A DNA stretch of 64,000 nucleotides from an uncultured Bacteroides sp. (GCA_944321465.1 CALULL010000012.1:1-64000), one strand, 5' to 3'. Positions 1-8,186 are shown, counted from the stretch's first letter. Notes: a model not told the origin generated them from the sequence alone. Numbers and translations are program-made.

Positions 1-69
1 CATATCAAATTTCTTGCTGAAGTCATCTACCATACAGAAAATATCCGTAATTTTGTCTCGGGTAATCAT
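1..69 (-). CDS. IS982-family transposase, N-terminal 23 codons (partial)
   Basis: Reading leftwards from an ATG at 69, this encodes the same first residues (MITRDKITDIFC, with Arg replacing Gln at the fourth position) as the complete transposase at 724-1638. It is truncated only by the window boundary. No function beyond that of the full copy can be inferred. Confidence 0.85.
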   Translation of the reverse strand, partial: MITRDKITDIFCMVDDFSKKFDM

Positions 70-183
70 AGAATCTTATTTTTTTGTAAGTTATTGTTTG
101 TCAGACTCAAATTTACAAAATATTTCTGTGATTACCTATTTCCCTTTCCATTATTAACTTATTAGCTTATCCCGAACTCACGT
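1..183 (-). mobile_element. IS982-family element copy A, promoter-side end only (cut by window edge)
   Basis: The stretch matches 1570-1752 base for base except for two differences I can see, so it is the start-codon end of a second copy of the complete IS982-like element downstream. Its terminal repeat ends at 183 with ...ATCCCGAACTCACGT, exactly as in copy B. The rest of the copy lies left of the window, so its other end and any target duplication cannot be judged. Confidence 0.9.
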
Positions 184-704
184 GTCTAATTGATTTTATG
201 TGCCGACTATATCCGTATAACCGACACGGATTAAATTCTTGTCTATGATTTGATTGAATTTCGCCATCGGTGTTTTCTTTCGGGTATTGTATGTGAACTC
301 AAACTCCGCACAGTATTTGGATAGGTGTTCCTTACTCGGTCTATGGTACGTACCCATCATCGACCTTTTCAGATGCGACCAAGCACCTTCAATGGTATTG
401 GTGTAAACATCGCCACGCACATATTCCTTGCGTTTGTGCTTTACAACACTGTGCTTGTAGTCCTTATCCAATTTAGTGTAAGCCCACCATTCGTCACTCA
501 TAATGTGGGAACCGCTTTTTACCCGTTTATGGATTATAGGCTCTAATGTTATGCGTTTGGTGTTCTCCACTGGTGTAATTGACAAGCGACCTTTGCGCTG
601 TACCGCACCGAACACAGGTGTTTTATTCTCTGAACCTCTACCACGTTTACCCTTTTTCTTACCACCGACATAAGTTTCGTCCACTTCGACCGTTCCCCGT
701 AATT
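184..704 (-). pseudogene. IS1595-family transposase remnant, C-terminal catalytic half
   Basis: The open part runs from 704 down to a stop at 196-198. It encodes an ISXO2-like catalytic domain: the VEVDETYVGGKKKGK block with the first Asp, a SDEWWAY block with the second, and a TNTIEGAWSHLKR block near the end. The usual N-terminal zinc-ribbon half of about 120 residues is missing. The frame runs straight into the target duplication of IS982 copy B at 698-704. Continuing the same frame beyond copy B (from 1753) gives a stop after about a dozen codons, so the N-terminal half was already lost before copy B inserted. Copy A abuts the other side just past the stop codon. This is dead transposase DNA. 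Confidence 0.85.
698..704. repeat. Target-site duplication, left copy (CGTAATT)
   Basis: CGTAATT directly precedes the left terminal inverted repeat of IS982 copy B and is repeated directly after the right one at 1753-1759. Seven bases is in the usual range for IS982-type insertions. Confidence 0.85.
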
Positions 705-1752
705 ACGTGAGTTCGGGATAAGCTTAAAACAAAACCAATTGTTTTGTATGTTCAATGGTATACCCCTGCAATGCTTCAGGCTTATTGTCATAAAAGCAAT
801 ATGCCGCCAATGCCGCAACAAGGTTCATTAAGAAGTTATTGATGGACCTGTGTCTTGAATGTACCAGTTTGGCGGTATTCTTGAGCATGTCATTGATGCA
901 CTCGATGATGAAACGCTTGCGTAACATGATTTTATCCCCCAATGGCATCAGTCTGTTCTTCATGTTCGCTTTGATTCCCGTAACGAGATGTACGCCATCT
1001 TTAAAAAGATCCTCGAAGAGTCTTGGAGAGATATATCCCCTGTCTGCGAAGAGTCTGCCGTACAGCCCTTTGGCGAGCACGTTCCAGACTTCGGGATTCC
1101 TGTCATCCACATTGGCTCCGGTAAGACAGAAGGTGATAATTTCTCCCCGGTCATTACAGGTGAAGTGCAGCTTGAACCCGTGACACCACCCCATCGTTCC
1201 CTTCCCGTCCGTAGCCATGCCCTTGAAAACCTTGTTGGCGTAGCGCCTGAGGTTATGACAGACGGGAATCATCGTGCTGTCCACGAAGCTGATACCCGAG
1301 CAGCGGCCAAAGGCATAGAGCTTAAGGAAAAACGTCAGCTTGAAGAATACGCGGCTTTCAAGTTCCACGAACCTGTTATAGGATACCGCATCCGGAAAGT
1401 CCCGACGCAGATGTACCCTGATATAATGCAGATAGTAGTGCTTGAAGTTGGCGAACGTGCCAAAATGAAATACAATCAGGATGGTCATAATCTCACCGTC
1501 GGAAAGGGAGGCGTTACGATGCCGACGGCGAATGCCGTTTGAAGAGATAAGCTCGCCTTTAGCGATTTCCATATCAAATTTCTTGCTGAAGTCATCTACC
1601 ATACAGAAAATATCCGTAATTTTGTCTTGGGTAATCATAGAATCTTATTTTTTTGTAAGTTATTGTTTGTCAGACTCAAATTTACAAAACATTTCTGTGA
1701 TTACCTATTTCCCTTTCCATTATTAACTTATTAGCTTATCCCGAACTCACGT
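705..1752 (-). mobile_element. Complete IS982-family insertion sequence (copy B, 1048 bp)
   Basis: The ends are a near-perfect inverted repeat: ACGTGAGTTCGGGATAAGCT at 705-724 and its complement at 1733-1752. The element is bordered by 7-bp direct repeats CGTAATT and carries one intact transposase gene. The right ~183 bp are almost identical to window positions 1-183, showing two recent copies in the same orientation about 520 bp apart. The size of ~1.05 kb is typical of the family. Confidence 0.93.
724..1638 (-). CDS. IS982-family transposase
   Basis: This 304-residue protein is full length for the family and fills almost the whole element. It catalyses cut-and-paste or copy-type movement of its own element by a DDE active site. 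Candidate catalytic residues are Asp120 (in SFVDSTMIP), Asp199 (in LFADRGYIS) and Glu246 (in FIIECINDML). The start ATG at 1638 lies about 115 bp inside the right terminal repeat, leaving room for an AT-rich promoter. The frame is intact, so the element may still be active; near identity with copy A supports recent transposition. The stop lies in the left terminal repeat region. Confidence 0.93.
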   Translation of the reverse strand: MITQDKITDIFCMVDDFSKKFDMEIAKGELISSNGIRRRHRNASLSDGEIMTILIVFHFGTFANFKHYYLHYIRVHLRRDFPDAVSYNRFVELESRVFFKLTFFLKLYAFGRCSGISFVDSTMIPVCHNLRRYANKVFKGMATDGKGTMGWCHGFKLHFTCNDRGEIITFCLTGANVDDRNPEVWNVLAKGLYGRLFADRGYISPRLFEDLFKDGVHLVTGIKANMKNRLMPLGDKIMLRKRFIIECINDMLKNTAKLVHSRHRSINNFLMNLVAALAAYCFYDNKPEALQGYTIEHTKQLVLF

Positions 1753-1759
1753 CGTAATT
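1753..1759. repeat. Target-site duplication, right copy (CGTAATT)
   Basis: Exact repeat of 698-704 immediately outside the right terminal inverted repeat of IS982 copy B. Confidence 0.85.
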
Positions 1760-1775
1760 GGTTATCGGAATTACG

Positions 1776-2090
1776 ATGTTCCCTCTTTTATTTTTCACCT
1801 TCCTTGATCTTATAATCATTGCAAACGACCCAGGAAACATTTGGGGACTTCTGGTGCCGCCGCTTGCATTCGGCATTCTTGTAGCCGTCTTTACCGCTAT
1901 CAACATGGGCGAGGTTGTTTCGCGGCGCATGCTCTATGTCAACAGCAATACGAGCATGTTTGGACTGACGCTGCTTTATGTCATCAATCGGTTCACCACA
2001 TCGTTTGCCGGACTGACTACCACCTTAATCGTCTGGTATTACATGGAAGACATCGTGCGCTTTTTCGCTAAAGCCTCATCTACAGCATAA
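1776..2090 (+). CDS. Small multispanning membrane protein, possibly 5'-truncated
   Basis: I do not recognise the family. From the ATG at 1776 it encodes about 104 residues with three or four hydrophobic segments (roughly residues 1-15, 22-45, 65-90) separated by short polar loops, so it should be an integral inner-membrane protein. The frame is open back to 1758, just after an in-frame stop at 1755-1757 next to the IS982 target duplication. The IS insertion therefore lies at or just before its 5' end and may have removed the original start and promoter. Base composition is AT-richer than the genes beyond 2240. It could be an intact small protein or the tail of a larger one. Confidence 0.5.
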   Translation: MFPLLFFTFLDLIIIANDPGNIWGLLVPPLAFGILVAVFTAINMGEVVSRRMLYVNSNTSMFGLTLLYVINRFTTSFAGLTTTLIVWYYMEDIVRFFAKASSTA

Positions 2091-2241
2091 CATTTGTATC
2101 AAATAGAAGACGTAGAAGTTTATGACTGAAATCAACACATTGTTAAATCAAGCGAGACTGATTCGTGTAAGGCGCATCCGCCCTCGTAGCCTAATTTTGC
2201 CCTCGAAAGACAGAACGTTATCCTTATTAAAAAGAACACGT

Positions 2242-2588
2242 ATGAGAAAGTATTTCGTTATCCCGCTGATGCTCTTGGCCCTGCTTGCCTCCGCCGCCTG
2301 CGGAGACGACAGCCCGGAGGAAGTAATCCCCCCGACAGAAACGCCCGACCAACCCGCCGCCCCCGACGAACCCGGAGGGACTCGGACGCTCGTGGCCTAC
2401 TTCTCGGCCCAAGGACATACGCAGGCCGTGGCCGAACGCATAGCCGAGCTTACCGGGGCGGACCTCTATCGCATAGAGGCCGCCGAGCCCTATGCCGAGA
2501 ACCGCAGAACGACGATGCCGGTATCCCCGCTCCGCGCAATGCCGGCGGCGTGGAGGACTGGCTGCAACGGCTGGGCTTTGGCGAGTAG
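2242..2588 (+). pseudogene. Flavodoxin-like lipoprotein, internally deleted and frameshifted
   Basis: From ATG 2242 the product begins with a lipoprotein signal (hydrophobic core, then LASAAC with Cys20), a Pro-rich linker, and the first strand and helix of a flavodoxin fold (LVAYFSAQGHTQAVAERIA). After about residue 87 (PYAENRR) the frame leaves the family pattern. A typical flavodoxin_4 C-terminus (GGVEDWLQRLGFGE, then stop at 2586-2588) is found in a different frame. Roughly 80 central residues of the fold are missing, so I infer a deletion plus frameshift. An intact copy would be a membrane-anchored FMN-binding electron carrier. It precedes an intact cytosolic flavodoxin gene. Confidence 0.7.
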
Positions 2589-2729
2589 GCCGGGGGCGGA
2601 ACCTCCCCGCGTACCCCGACCGCAGGGGGCGTATCCTTATTTATAGGTAAGCCGGTGCCCTGCCTATCCCCATAACCCGTTAGCACAAAATGGCGACTGC
2701 AGAACGGCGAAAAGCCCCATAAGTGGGTA

Positions 2730-2760
2730 TTGGAACGCAACCCGAGAACCTCTTACTTTG
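2730..2760 (+). promoter_or_regulatory. Candidate promoter of the flavodoxin gene
   Basis: TTACTTTG (2753-2760) resembles the Bacteroides -7 element and TTGG at 2730-2733 could be the -33 element. It lies about 30 bp upstream of the flavodoxin start. The -7 box is one base off the TAnnTTTG spacing, so the call is moderate. Confidence 0.5.
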
Positions 2761-2791
2761 CAACCGTAAAAACAAACCATTTTTGTATCAG

Positions 2792-3298
2792 ATGAAAAAG
2801 ATAGGTGTATTCTATGGTTCCAGCACCGGGACGTGCGAGGAACTGGCTAACCAGATAGCCGAGAAACTGGGCGTGACTCAACAGGACATCCACAGTGCCG
2901 ACAAACTGACGCCGGAGCTGGTCAACGGTTACGACTGCCTTGTCCTGGGAACCTCGACATGGGGAGATGGAGAGTTGCAAGACGATTGGTATGATGCCGT
3001 CAAAGTGCTGAAGGGCATCGACCTGAGCGGCAAGACGGTTGCTCTGTTCGGCTGCGGCGACTCGGAGTCCTACTGCGACACGTTTTGCGACGGCATGGGG
3101 CTGCTGTACGAGAACCTGAAAGACAGCAAATGTACCTTTGTGGGCAATGAGGTGAATGCCGACGGCTACACGTTCTCCTCCTCCATTGCTGTCGTGGACG
3201 GCTGCTTCGTAGGGCTGGCACTCGACGAGGTGAACGAGAGCGACAAGACGGCAGAGCGCATCGAGGCTTGGACAGCCGGCATCAAGGATAAGCTCTAA
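2792..3298 (+). CDS. fldA: Flavodoxin (FMN electron carrier)
   Basis: This 168-residue protein is a classic long-chain flavodoxin that carries low-potential electrons between reductases and acceptors such as hydrogenase, pyruvate:ferredoxin oxidoreductase or reductive biosynthetic enzymes. The FMN phosphate loop is GSSTGTCEE at residues 9-17. The isoalloxazine-binding loops are TSTWGDGELQDDWYD (about residues 55-69) and FGCGDSESYCDTFCDG (about 90-105). The ATG at 2792 is chosen because the family starts two residues before the first strand (KKIGVFYG) and upstream codons are unrelated. The DUF2023 gene follows 46 bp later, a pairing common in Bacteroidota, so the two probably form an operon. 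Possible roles include partnering the hydrogenase encoded at 32864-37056, but that is inference. Confidence 0.95.
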   Translation: MKKIGVFYGSSTGTCEELANQIAEKLGVTQQDIHSADKLTPELVNGYDCLVLGTSTWGDGELQDDWYDAVKVLKGIDLSGKTVALFGCGDSESYCDTFCDGMGLLYENLKDSKCTFVGNEVNADGYTFSSSIAVVDGCFVGLALDEVNESDKTAERIEAWTAGIKDKL

Positions 3299-3344
3299 GT
3301 CCCGGAGTATTGGACAGTCCCGACATCTCTTGCAACACAATCCT

Positions 3345-3710
3345 ATGAAGGCGACATACCCCGACATCAACACCGGCGACCTGAAGGTGTTTCTGAACCA
3401 TGTCTATGAATACAAGAAAGGTGTGCGGCAGATGGTGCTCTACACCGTGAACCGCAAGTACGAAGCATTTGCCATAGCCCGGCTGGAAAGCCAGAACATA
3501 GACTACTTGGTGCAGCCGGTGGACGAGCACAAGATAAACCTCTTCTTCGGGCGGCCCGAGTGCATACATGCCATGCGCTGCATCGCTACGCGGCCTCTGA
3601 ATCAGCTGACACCCGAGGAGGACTTCATCTTGGGTGCCATCTTGGGGTATGACATCTGTGCGCAGTGCGAGCGGTATTGCAGCCGCAAGCAGCTGAAGGC
3701 CAATGCTTGA
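3345..3710 (+). CDS. DUF2023 family protein
   Basis: The 121-residue product matches the DUF2023 family, small soluble Bacteroidota proteins of unknown function that are usually encoded right after flavodoxin. Visible features are a mixed alpha/beta core with the RQMVLYTVNRKYE segment and a Cys-rich C-terminus (CAQCERYCSRKQ) that could bind metal or form disulfides. The ATG at 3345 is preferred over in-frame upstream codons because it gives the standard length. Cotranscription with fldA suggests a job in flavodoxin assembly or electron transfer, but no activity is known to me. Confidence 0.8.
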   Translation: MKATYPDINTGDLKVFLNHVYEYKKGVRQMVLYTVNRKYEAFAIARLESQNIDYLVQPVDEHKINLFFGRPECIHAMRCIATRPLNQLTPEEDFILGAILGYDICAQCERYCSRKQLKANA

Positions 3711-3841
3711 CCGGGATGAATGGCAGTGCCTGCGGACACGCCTGTTCCGTGTCGGCGGCAGATGCCGGTTTCTGCGTCGGTCCCTGTGCCCGTAGCCAGT
3801 CTTTACGGGCATGGGGGCTTGTTTTTGTCTGTTCCGTTTGG

Positions 3842-3876
3842 CCCAAATCGGTCATTAGAGTCCAAAGCGATTTGGG
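3842..3876. repeat. Palindromic repeat family, minimal 35-bp copy
   Basis: It starts with CCCAAATCGGTCATTAGA, the same terminus as the 129-bp elements at 21889 and 47838, and ends in CGATTTGGG. The outer 9 bases (3842-3850 and 3868-3876) are perfectly complementary around a 17-base loop. It lies 131 bp after the DUF2023 stop, so the transcript could form a hairpin here, but there is no U-run. It looks like a collapsed copy of the longer element. Confidence 0.75.
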
Positions 3877-3958
3877 TTTAATGCCCGATATAGGTTTAGA
3901 GGCTCTGCCCCTTTGCTCCTTGTTCCTGCTTTGCCCCGAAGGGCCGGTTGCCGTGTCG

Positions 3959-4068
3959 CCCGGGTGGCAGGGCGGGGTGCCCGGTGGGGCTATTCCTTTG
4001 CCCGTCTGGAGGCGCACCTCTGCTTCCGGGCAGGTACACTTGTGCCTGTGCGGTGGCACGCCTTTGCC
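3959..4068. repeat. Degenerate 22-bp tandem array, copy 1
   Basis: Successive units end in TGCC or TGCT at 3981, 4002, 4024, 4046 and 4068, i.e. a period of 21-22 bp. Units share a GG(C/T)...CNTNTGCC skeleton, for example GGTGGCACGCCTTTGCC at 4052-4068. The array sits in the 596-bp gap between DUF2023 and the exopolysaccharide operon, upstream of that operon's promoter. The rest of the gap shows only the 35-bp palindrome and GC-rich DNA without a credible gene. Confidence 0.6.
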
Positions 4069-4229
4069 CGCCTGGGGCGTAGCGGGCTGTTCTGGGAGGC
4101 AAACCGTAAGGCGTTGCCTGTCAGTCCTGTTCTACGTTCCGGTCGTGGAAACGGGGCTTTTGTCGGGCTTTGCCGGACGATGATTTCCGGGGAGCGGCAA
4201 AGGCCGGGGGCAAACATTATTTCCCAGCG

Positions 4230-4264
4230 TTGTGTGGCCTAACAAAATAAAAGTACTACCTTTG
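4230..4264 (+). promoter_or_regulatory. Promoter of the exopolysaccharide operon
   Basis: TACCTTTG at 4257-4264 is a perfect TAnnTTTG -7 box and TTGTG at 4230-4234 is a plausible -33 element. The start codon of the first gene follows 43 bp later. Confidence 0.7.
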
Positions 4265-4306
4265 CATTTCGAATAACCGGAATAGATAACGAGATTTGAT
4301 TTCAGA

Positions 4307-5425
4307 ATGAAGATATTCGTCTTTGGCACACGAGGGTTTCCCGGCATACAGGGAGGGGTAGAGAAGCATTGTGAGAACCTCTATCCCCGTTTTCCCGAAG
4401 GGTTCGAGATAACCGTGTTCCGCAGAAGGCCTTATGTGACAAAGACGGCACGTGCAGCAGCCTATCCCCGTGTGCGATTCATTGACTTGCCGTCGGGCAA
4501 GGTGAAAGGGGTGGAGGCGCTGGTGCATTCCTTCTTGTGCTCGCTGGTGTGCGCGGTGCGGAGGCCCGGCTTGGTGCAGGTGCACAACATCGGGCCGGGA
4601 TTGTTCGTGCCCCTGCTGCGTGCGACGGGACTGAAGGTGGTGCTGACTTATCATAGTGCCAACTACGAACATAAGAAGTGGGGGGCTGGCGCACGGCTTC
4701 TGCTTCGCCTGTCAGAGAGAGTAGCCTTAACTTTTTCCAATCGCATCATTTTTGTCAATCAGGGCTTGTTGGAGCGGCAGACGGCCCGCGTGCGTGCCAA
4801 GTCGGTGTGCATCCCCAACGGGGTGGCCGGGTTTGAGTACACCGCCGAGCAAAGGGCCGTCGAGGCTTTGGGGCTGGTCGCGGGCCGTTATGTACTGGCT
4901 GTAGGACGTATGACGCCCGAGAAGGGCTTTGACGTGCTGGTCGATGCCTACATTCGGTCGGGGCTGGCGGACGAGGGCTGGCAGCTGGCCCTTGCCGGAG
5001 GGGCCGACCACGGCGATGCCTACTTCCGTTCCCTCCAGGCGCAAGGGCGCGGCAAGGTCGTCTTTGCGGGCGTATGCGACGCGGCCACCTTGCGTCAGCT
5101 CTACAGCCACGCGCGCCTGTTTGTCCTCTCTTCCTATCAAGAAGGCTTCCCGCTGGCCATGCTCGAAGCCATGCAGGCCGGGTGCGACCTGCTGCTGAGC
5201 GACCTGCCTGCCACGCGGTGGGCCGGTTTGCCCGAGACGTGCTACTTCAAGCCTGGCGATGCGGGCGGGCTGGCACGTAGCCTCTCCCGGAAATTGTCGG
5301 TTCCTGCCCGCCGCTATCGTTATTCGCTCGAAGGTTATACATGGGAAGACGTGCAGCGAAAAACGCAACGTGTGTTAGAAGAAGTCTGTTGTGCCCAGAA
5401 AAACGGTTCGCCGCAAAGTAAGTAG
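4307..5425 (+). CDS. GT4-family glycosyltransferase of exopolysaccharide synthesis
   Basis: The 372-residue protein has the GT-B fold pattern. Residues 5-26 (FGTRGFPGIQGGVEKH...) form the glycine-rich acceptor-side loop seen in rhamnosyltransferase-like GT4 enzymes. VLAVGRMTPEKGFDVLV (about 194-210) opens the donor-binding half, and SSYQEGFPLAMLEAMQAG (about 274-291) is the EX7E motif for the nucleotide sugar. It transfers a sugar to a lipid-linked acceptor on the cytoplasmic face of the membrane; donor and acceptor cannot be read from sequence. It is first in an operon with a priming transferase, Wzi, RfbC and Ugd, which suggests a capsule or exopolysaccharide that may contain rhamnose and uronic acid. 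Confidence 0.85.
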   Translation: MKIFVFGTRGFPGIQGGVEKHCENLYPRFPEGFEITVFRRRPYVTKTARAAAYPRVRFIDLPSGKVKGVEALVHSFLCSLVCAVRRPGLVQVHNIGPGLFVPLLRATGLKVVLTYHSANYEHKKWGAGARLLLRLSERVALTFSNRIIFVNQGLLERQTARVRAKSVCIPNGVAGFEYTAEQRAVEALGLVAGRYVLAVGRMTPEKGFDVLVDAYIRSGLADEGWQLALAGGADHGDAYFRSLQAQGRGKVVFAGVCDAATLRQLYSHARLFVLSSYQEGFPLAMLEAMQAGCDLLLSDLPATRWAGLPETCYFKPGDAGGLARSLSRKLSVPARRYRYSLEGYTWEDVQRKTQRVLEEVCCAQKNGSPQSK

Positions 5426-5481
5426 AAATCTTTTTGTTTACGCTACGCAATACGGTGTGTTGTTTGTCGTTATTTTTAGGT

Positions 5482-6105
5482 ATGGATATTACGGAATTGC
5501 AAAATAATAGTTCTCTGGCGATTTTCAAGCCTTATAACCGTCTCCTCAAGCGCATGCTTGATGTGCTGGTGTCTTCTGTCTTTCTTGTATGTGTTTATCC
5601 TTGGGTCTATATCGTGGTGGCTTGCTGCATCAAGATTTCGATGCCGGGAAAGGTGATGTTCACCCAGAAGCGCACGGGCAAGGACGGGAAGACGTTCGTC
5701 TGCTATAAGTTCCGCACGATGCGTCCGAACAAGGAGGCCGACACGAAGCAGGCCGGAGTGGATGATCCGCGTATCACTCCCTTGGGGCTGTTCCTGCGCA
5801 ACACGAGTATCGACGAGCTGCCCCAGTTCTGGAATGTGTTCAAGGGTGACATGTCGCTCGTCGGTCCCCGGCCCCACATGTTGGCTCATACGGACTATTA
5901 CGGTAAGCTGATACCGGACTACATGTTGCGCCATGCCGTGAAGCCTGGAATTACGGGCTGGGCACAGTCGCACAACCTGCGGGGCGAGACCCGCGAACTG
6001 GAGCAGATGGAGCAACGCGTGAGGTTCGACCTCTGGTACATCCGCAACTGGTCCTTCTGGCTCGACTTGCGGATTTTGGCCGATACACTTAAAGTCATGT
6101 TCTGA
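5482..6105 (+). CDS. Undecaprenyl-phosphate sugar phosphotransferase (priming PGT)
   Basis: This 207-residue monotopic phosphoglycosyl transferase moves a sugar-1-phosphate from a nucleotide sugar to undecaprenyl phosphate, the first membrane step of polysaccharide synthesis. It has one hydrophobic re-entrant helix (about residues 21-47), then QKRTGKDGKTF, YKFRTMRPN, SIDELPQFWNVFKGDMSLVG (catalytic Asp-Glu pair) and VKPGITGWAQ motifs. It lacks the N-terminal four-helix and CoA-binding-like domain of WbaP/WcaJ, so it is the short form. ATG 5482 is chosen because it precedes a conserved start (MDITELQ...) and no better ATG lies upstream. It follows the GT gene by 56 bp. Confidence 0.9.
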   Translation: MDITELQNNSSLAIFKPYNRLLKRMLDVLVSSVFLVCVYPWVYIVVACCIKISMPGKVMFTQKRTGKDGKTFVCYKFRTMRPNKEADTKQAGVDDPRITPLGLFLRNTSIDELPQFWNVFKGDMSLVGPRPHMLAHTDYYGKLIPDYMLRHAVKPGITGWAQSHNLRGETRELEQMEQRVRFDLWYIRNWSFWLDLRILADTLKVMF

Positions 6106-6130
6106 CGAGGGTTAATCAAGACAAAGACAG

Positions 6131-7591
6131 ATGAAACTCGGCTCCCATACGGTTCTTTTCCTTCTCGCCCTGATGGCAGGAGGATGGCTTGGCTCCTCGG
6201 TGTGGGCTGCGGGCGAGCGTGGCAACGGGTTGCGCCGGGGGACGTTGGATGCCTTCATCGAGTATGGGGCGGCAGGCCATGTGGGCGACAACACGCCCTT
6301 CTGGCAGACAAGCCTGCGACATGGCCTGTCGGCTCTTGACGACAATACTTATCTGCGTGCAGGCGCGTTCTACGAGGGTAAGACGGATGACTGGCACTAC
6401 GATGCCGGTCTCGACCTGGCTGCGGCCGCAGGCTTCACGTCGGTGTTTGTGGTCCAGCAGGCATACGTTGAGGCTGGCTGGCGTTGGATAGAGCTTTCGG
6501 TAGGAAGCAAGGAGATAGATTCGCCCTTGCTCAACCAGGAACTGAGCACGGGGGGGATGACGTGGTCGGGCAATGCAAGGCCAATACCGCAGATAATGTT
6601 GTGCACTCCTGGGTATGTCCAGGCTCTTCCCCGCTGGGCCTTGAAGGCTGAATTTTCCTACGGCTGGTTTACGGACAACGGTTACCAGCACGACAGGGTG
6701 GGCGAGGGCTTTGAATACACGACCAGCATCAAGTATCACCACAAAAGTTTCTTCTCGCGTATCGGTCGGCCCGGCGGACGCTGGCAGTTCGACGTGGGCA
6801 TGAGCGTGGATGTGCAGTTTGGCGGATACAAGCACGGGGGAGCCGATGCCGGCGACCTGGGGAACAGCCTGAAGGACTACTTCCGGGTAATCTTTCCTTT
6901 GCATGGCACTTCGGACAGCCCGGACGGGGAGCAGATAGCCTATCAGGGCAATTTCCTTGGAAGCGAGCACTTGCGTCTGACGTACAGGCACGATAATTTT
7001 GAACTGAGTGCCTATCTGGAAAACTTCTACGACGATATGTCGGGCATGGGCAAGCTGAACGGGGCGGACGGCCTGTGGGGCATAGAATACAAGGCAAGCC
7101 GTCCGCAACTTGTCAGGGGCTTGGTGCTGGAGTACCTTCAGACGACGGACCAGAGCGGACCCATGCACGGGTTGGACTATACGATAGTGAACAAGACCGG
7201 AGGAGCCGATGATTACTACAACAACTCCTGGTATCCGGGCTGGGTGCATTGGGGGATGGCTATGGGCAACCCGTTGCTGACTTCACCTGTTTATAATAAG
7301 GACGGTGACATGTGCTTCAAACACACCCGTGTGAAGGCAATCCACCTGGGATGGCTGGGCGACCTTGCTCCCGAGTGGCGTTACGTTGCTAAGCTGACTT
7401 TCAGCCAGACGTGGGGAACCCCTTACAAGCCTACGGTGGATATACTTGAGAACTTCTCGGCCTACGCTTCCTTCTGTTACCAGCCCGAGCGGCTGAAGGG
7501 ATGGCGATTTGACGCCTCGGTGGCACTCGACATGGGGCAAATCTATGGCGACAACTTCGGAGGCGAACTAAAAGTGCGGAAAACATTCTAA
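6131..7591 (+). CDS. Wzi-type outer-membrane capsule assembly protein
   Basis: The 486-residue protein has a Sec signal peptide (residues 1-26, cleavage near VWAAG) and then alternating amphipathic beta-strands rich in Tyr, Trp and Gly, as expected for an outer-membrane beta-barrel. The N-terminal segment DAFIEYGAAGHVGDNTPFW and the length match the Wzi (Cap_assemb_Wzi) family. Wzi is an outer-membrane lectin that holds or guides surface polysaccharide. Its position between the priming transferase and the sugar-nucleotide genes, 25 bp and 10 bp from its neighbours, supports that role. Substrate specificity is unknown. Confidence 0.85.
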   Translation: MKLGSHTVLFLLALMAGGWLGSSVWAAGERGNGLRRGTLDAFIEYGAAGHVGDNTPFWQTSLRHGLSALDDNTYLRAGAFYEGKTDDWHYDAGLDLAAAAGFTSVFVVQQAYVEAGWRWIELSVGSKEIDSPLLNQELSTGGMTWSGNARPIPQIMLCTPGYVQALPRWALKAEFSYGWFTDNGYQHDRVGEGFEYTTSIKYHHKSFFSRIGRPGGRWQFDVGMSVDVQFGGYKHGGADAGDLGNSLKDYFRVIFPLHGTSDSPDGEQIAYQGNFLGSEHLRLTYRHDNFELSAYLENFYDDMSGMGKLNGADGLWGIEYKASRPQLVRGLVLEYLQTTDQSGPMHGLDYTIVNKTGGADDYYNNSWYPGWVHWGMAMGNPLLTSPVYNKDGDMCFKHTRVKAIHLGWLGDLAPEWRYVAKLTFSQTWGTPYKPTVDILENFSAYASFCYQPERLKGWRFDASVALDMGQIYGDNFGGELKVRKTF

Positions 7592-7601
7592 TGGAAACAT
7601 T

Positions 7602-8150
7602 ATGTACTATATAGAGACAGAGATTAACGGCGTTTGGCTCATAGAGCCCCGGGTGTTCTGTGACGCTCGCGGCTATTTCATGGAAACATTCAGGGAGGAA
7701 GAATTCAGGAAACAGGTGGGCGACATTCATTTTGTCCAGGACAATGAGTCCCGTTCGTCCTACGGAGTGTTGCGCGGGCTGCACTATCAGAAAGGGGAGT
7801 ACAGCCAGGCTAAGCTCGTGCGGGTCATCAAGGGGCGCGTGTGGGATGTGGCGGTCGACTTGCGTCGGTCGTCGCCTACCTTCGGGCAACACATCAGCGT
7901 GGAGCTGAGCGAGGACAACAAGCGCCAGTTCTTCATCCCCCGCGGGTTTGCCCACGGTTTCCTGGTGCTGAGCGACGAGGCGATCTTCACTTATAAAGTA
8001 GACAACGTGTACTGTCCGCAGGCCGAAGCCTCCATACGCTTCGACGACAAGGACCTTGGAGTCTCCTGGCCTATGCCCGAGGACAGTCTGATTTTGTCCG
8101 AAAAGGATAAGCGGGCCGTCTCGTTCCGCGAGGCGGAGTATTTTGAATGA
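7602..8150 (+). CDS. rfbC: dTDP-4-dehydrorhamnose 3,5-epimerase
   Basis: The 182-residue cupin enzyme epimerises dTDP-4-keto-6-deoxyglucose at C3 and C5, the third step of dTDP-L-rhamnose synthesis in the cytosol. Family blocks are visible: FRQ-like start replaced by ETFREEEF, SYGVLRGLHYQKGEY (catalytic His about residue 62), RVIKGRVWDVAVDLRRSSPT and FIPRGFAHGFLVLSDEA with the second catalytic region. RfbA, RfbB and RfbD are not in the window and must be encoded elsewhere if rhamnose is made. The gene starts 10 bp after wzi. Confidence 0.95.
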   Translation: MYYIETEINGVWLIEPRVFCDARGYFMETFREEEFRKQVGDIHFVQDNESRSSYGVLRGLHYQKGEYSQAKLVRVIKGRVWDVAVDLRRSSPTFGQHISVELSEDNKRQFFIPRGFAHGFLVLSDEAIFTYKVDNVYCPQAEASIRFDDKDLGVSWPMPEDSLILSEKDKRAVSFREAEYFE

Positions 8151-8186
8151 ACCGGATTTATTGAAACAAGCAGAATAGTTAGCAAT

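Noticed and set aside
1753..1790. The N-terminal half of the IS1595 transposase continuing beyond IS982 copy B
   Set aside because: The in-frame reading hits a stop at 1788-1790 after a few codons and shows no zinc-ribbon motif.
3711..4306. Several overlapping open frames in the GC-rich gap before the exopolysaccharide operon
   Set aside because: All cross the 22-bp array and palindrome, have Arg/Pro/Ala-rich composition, and none resembles a protein family.
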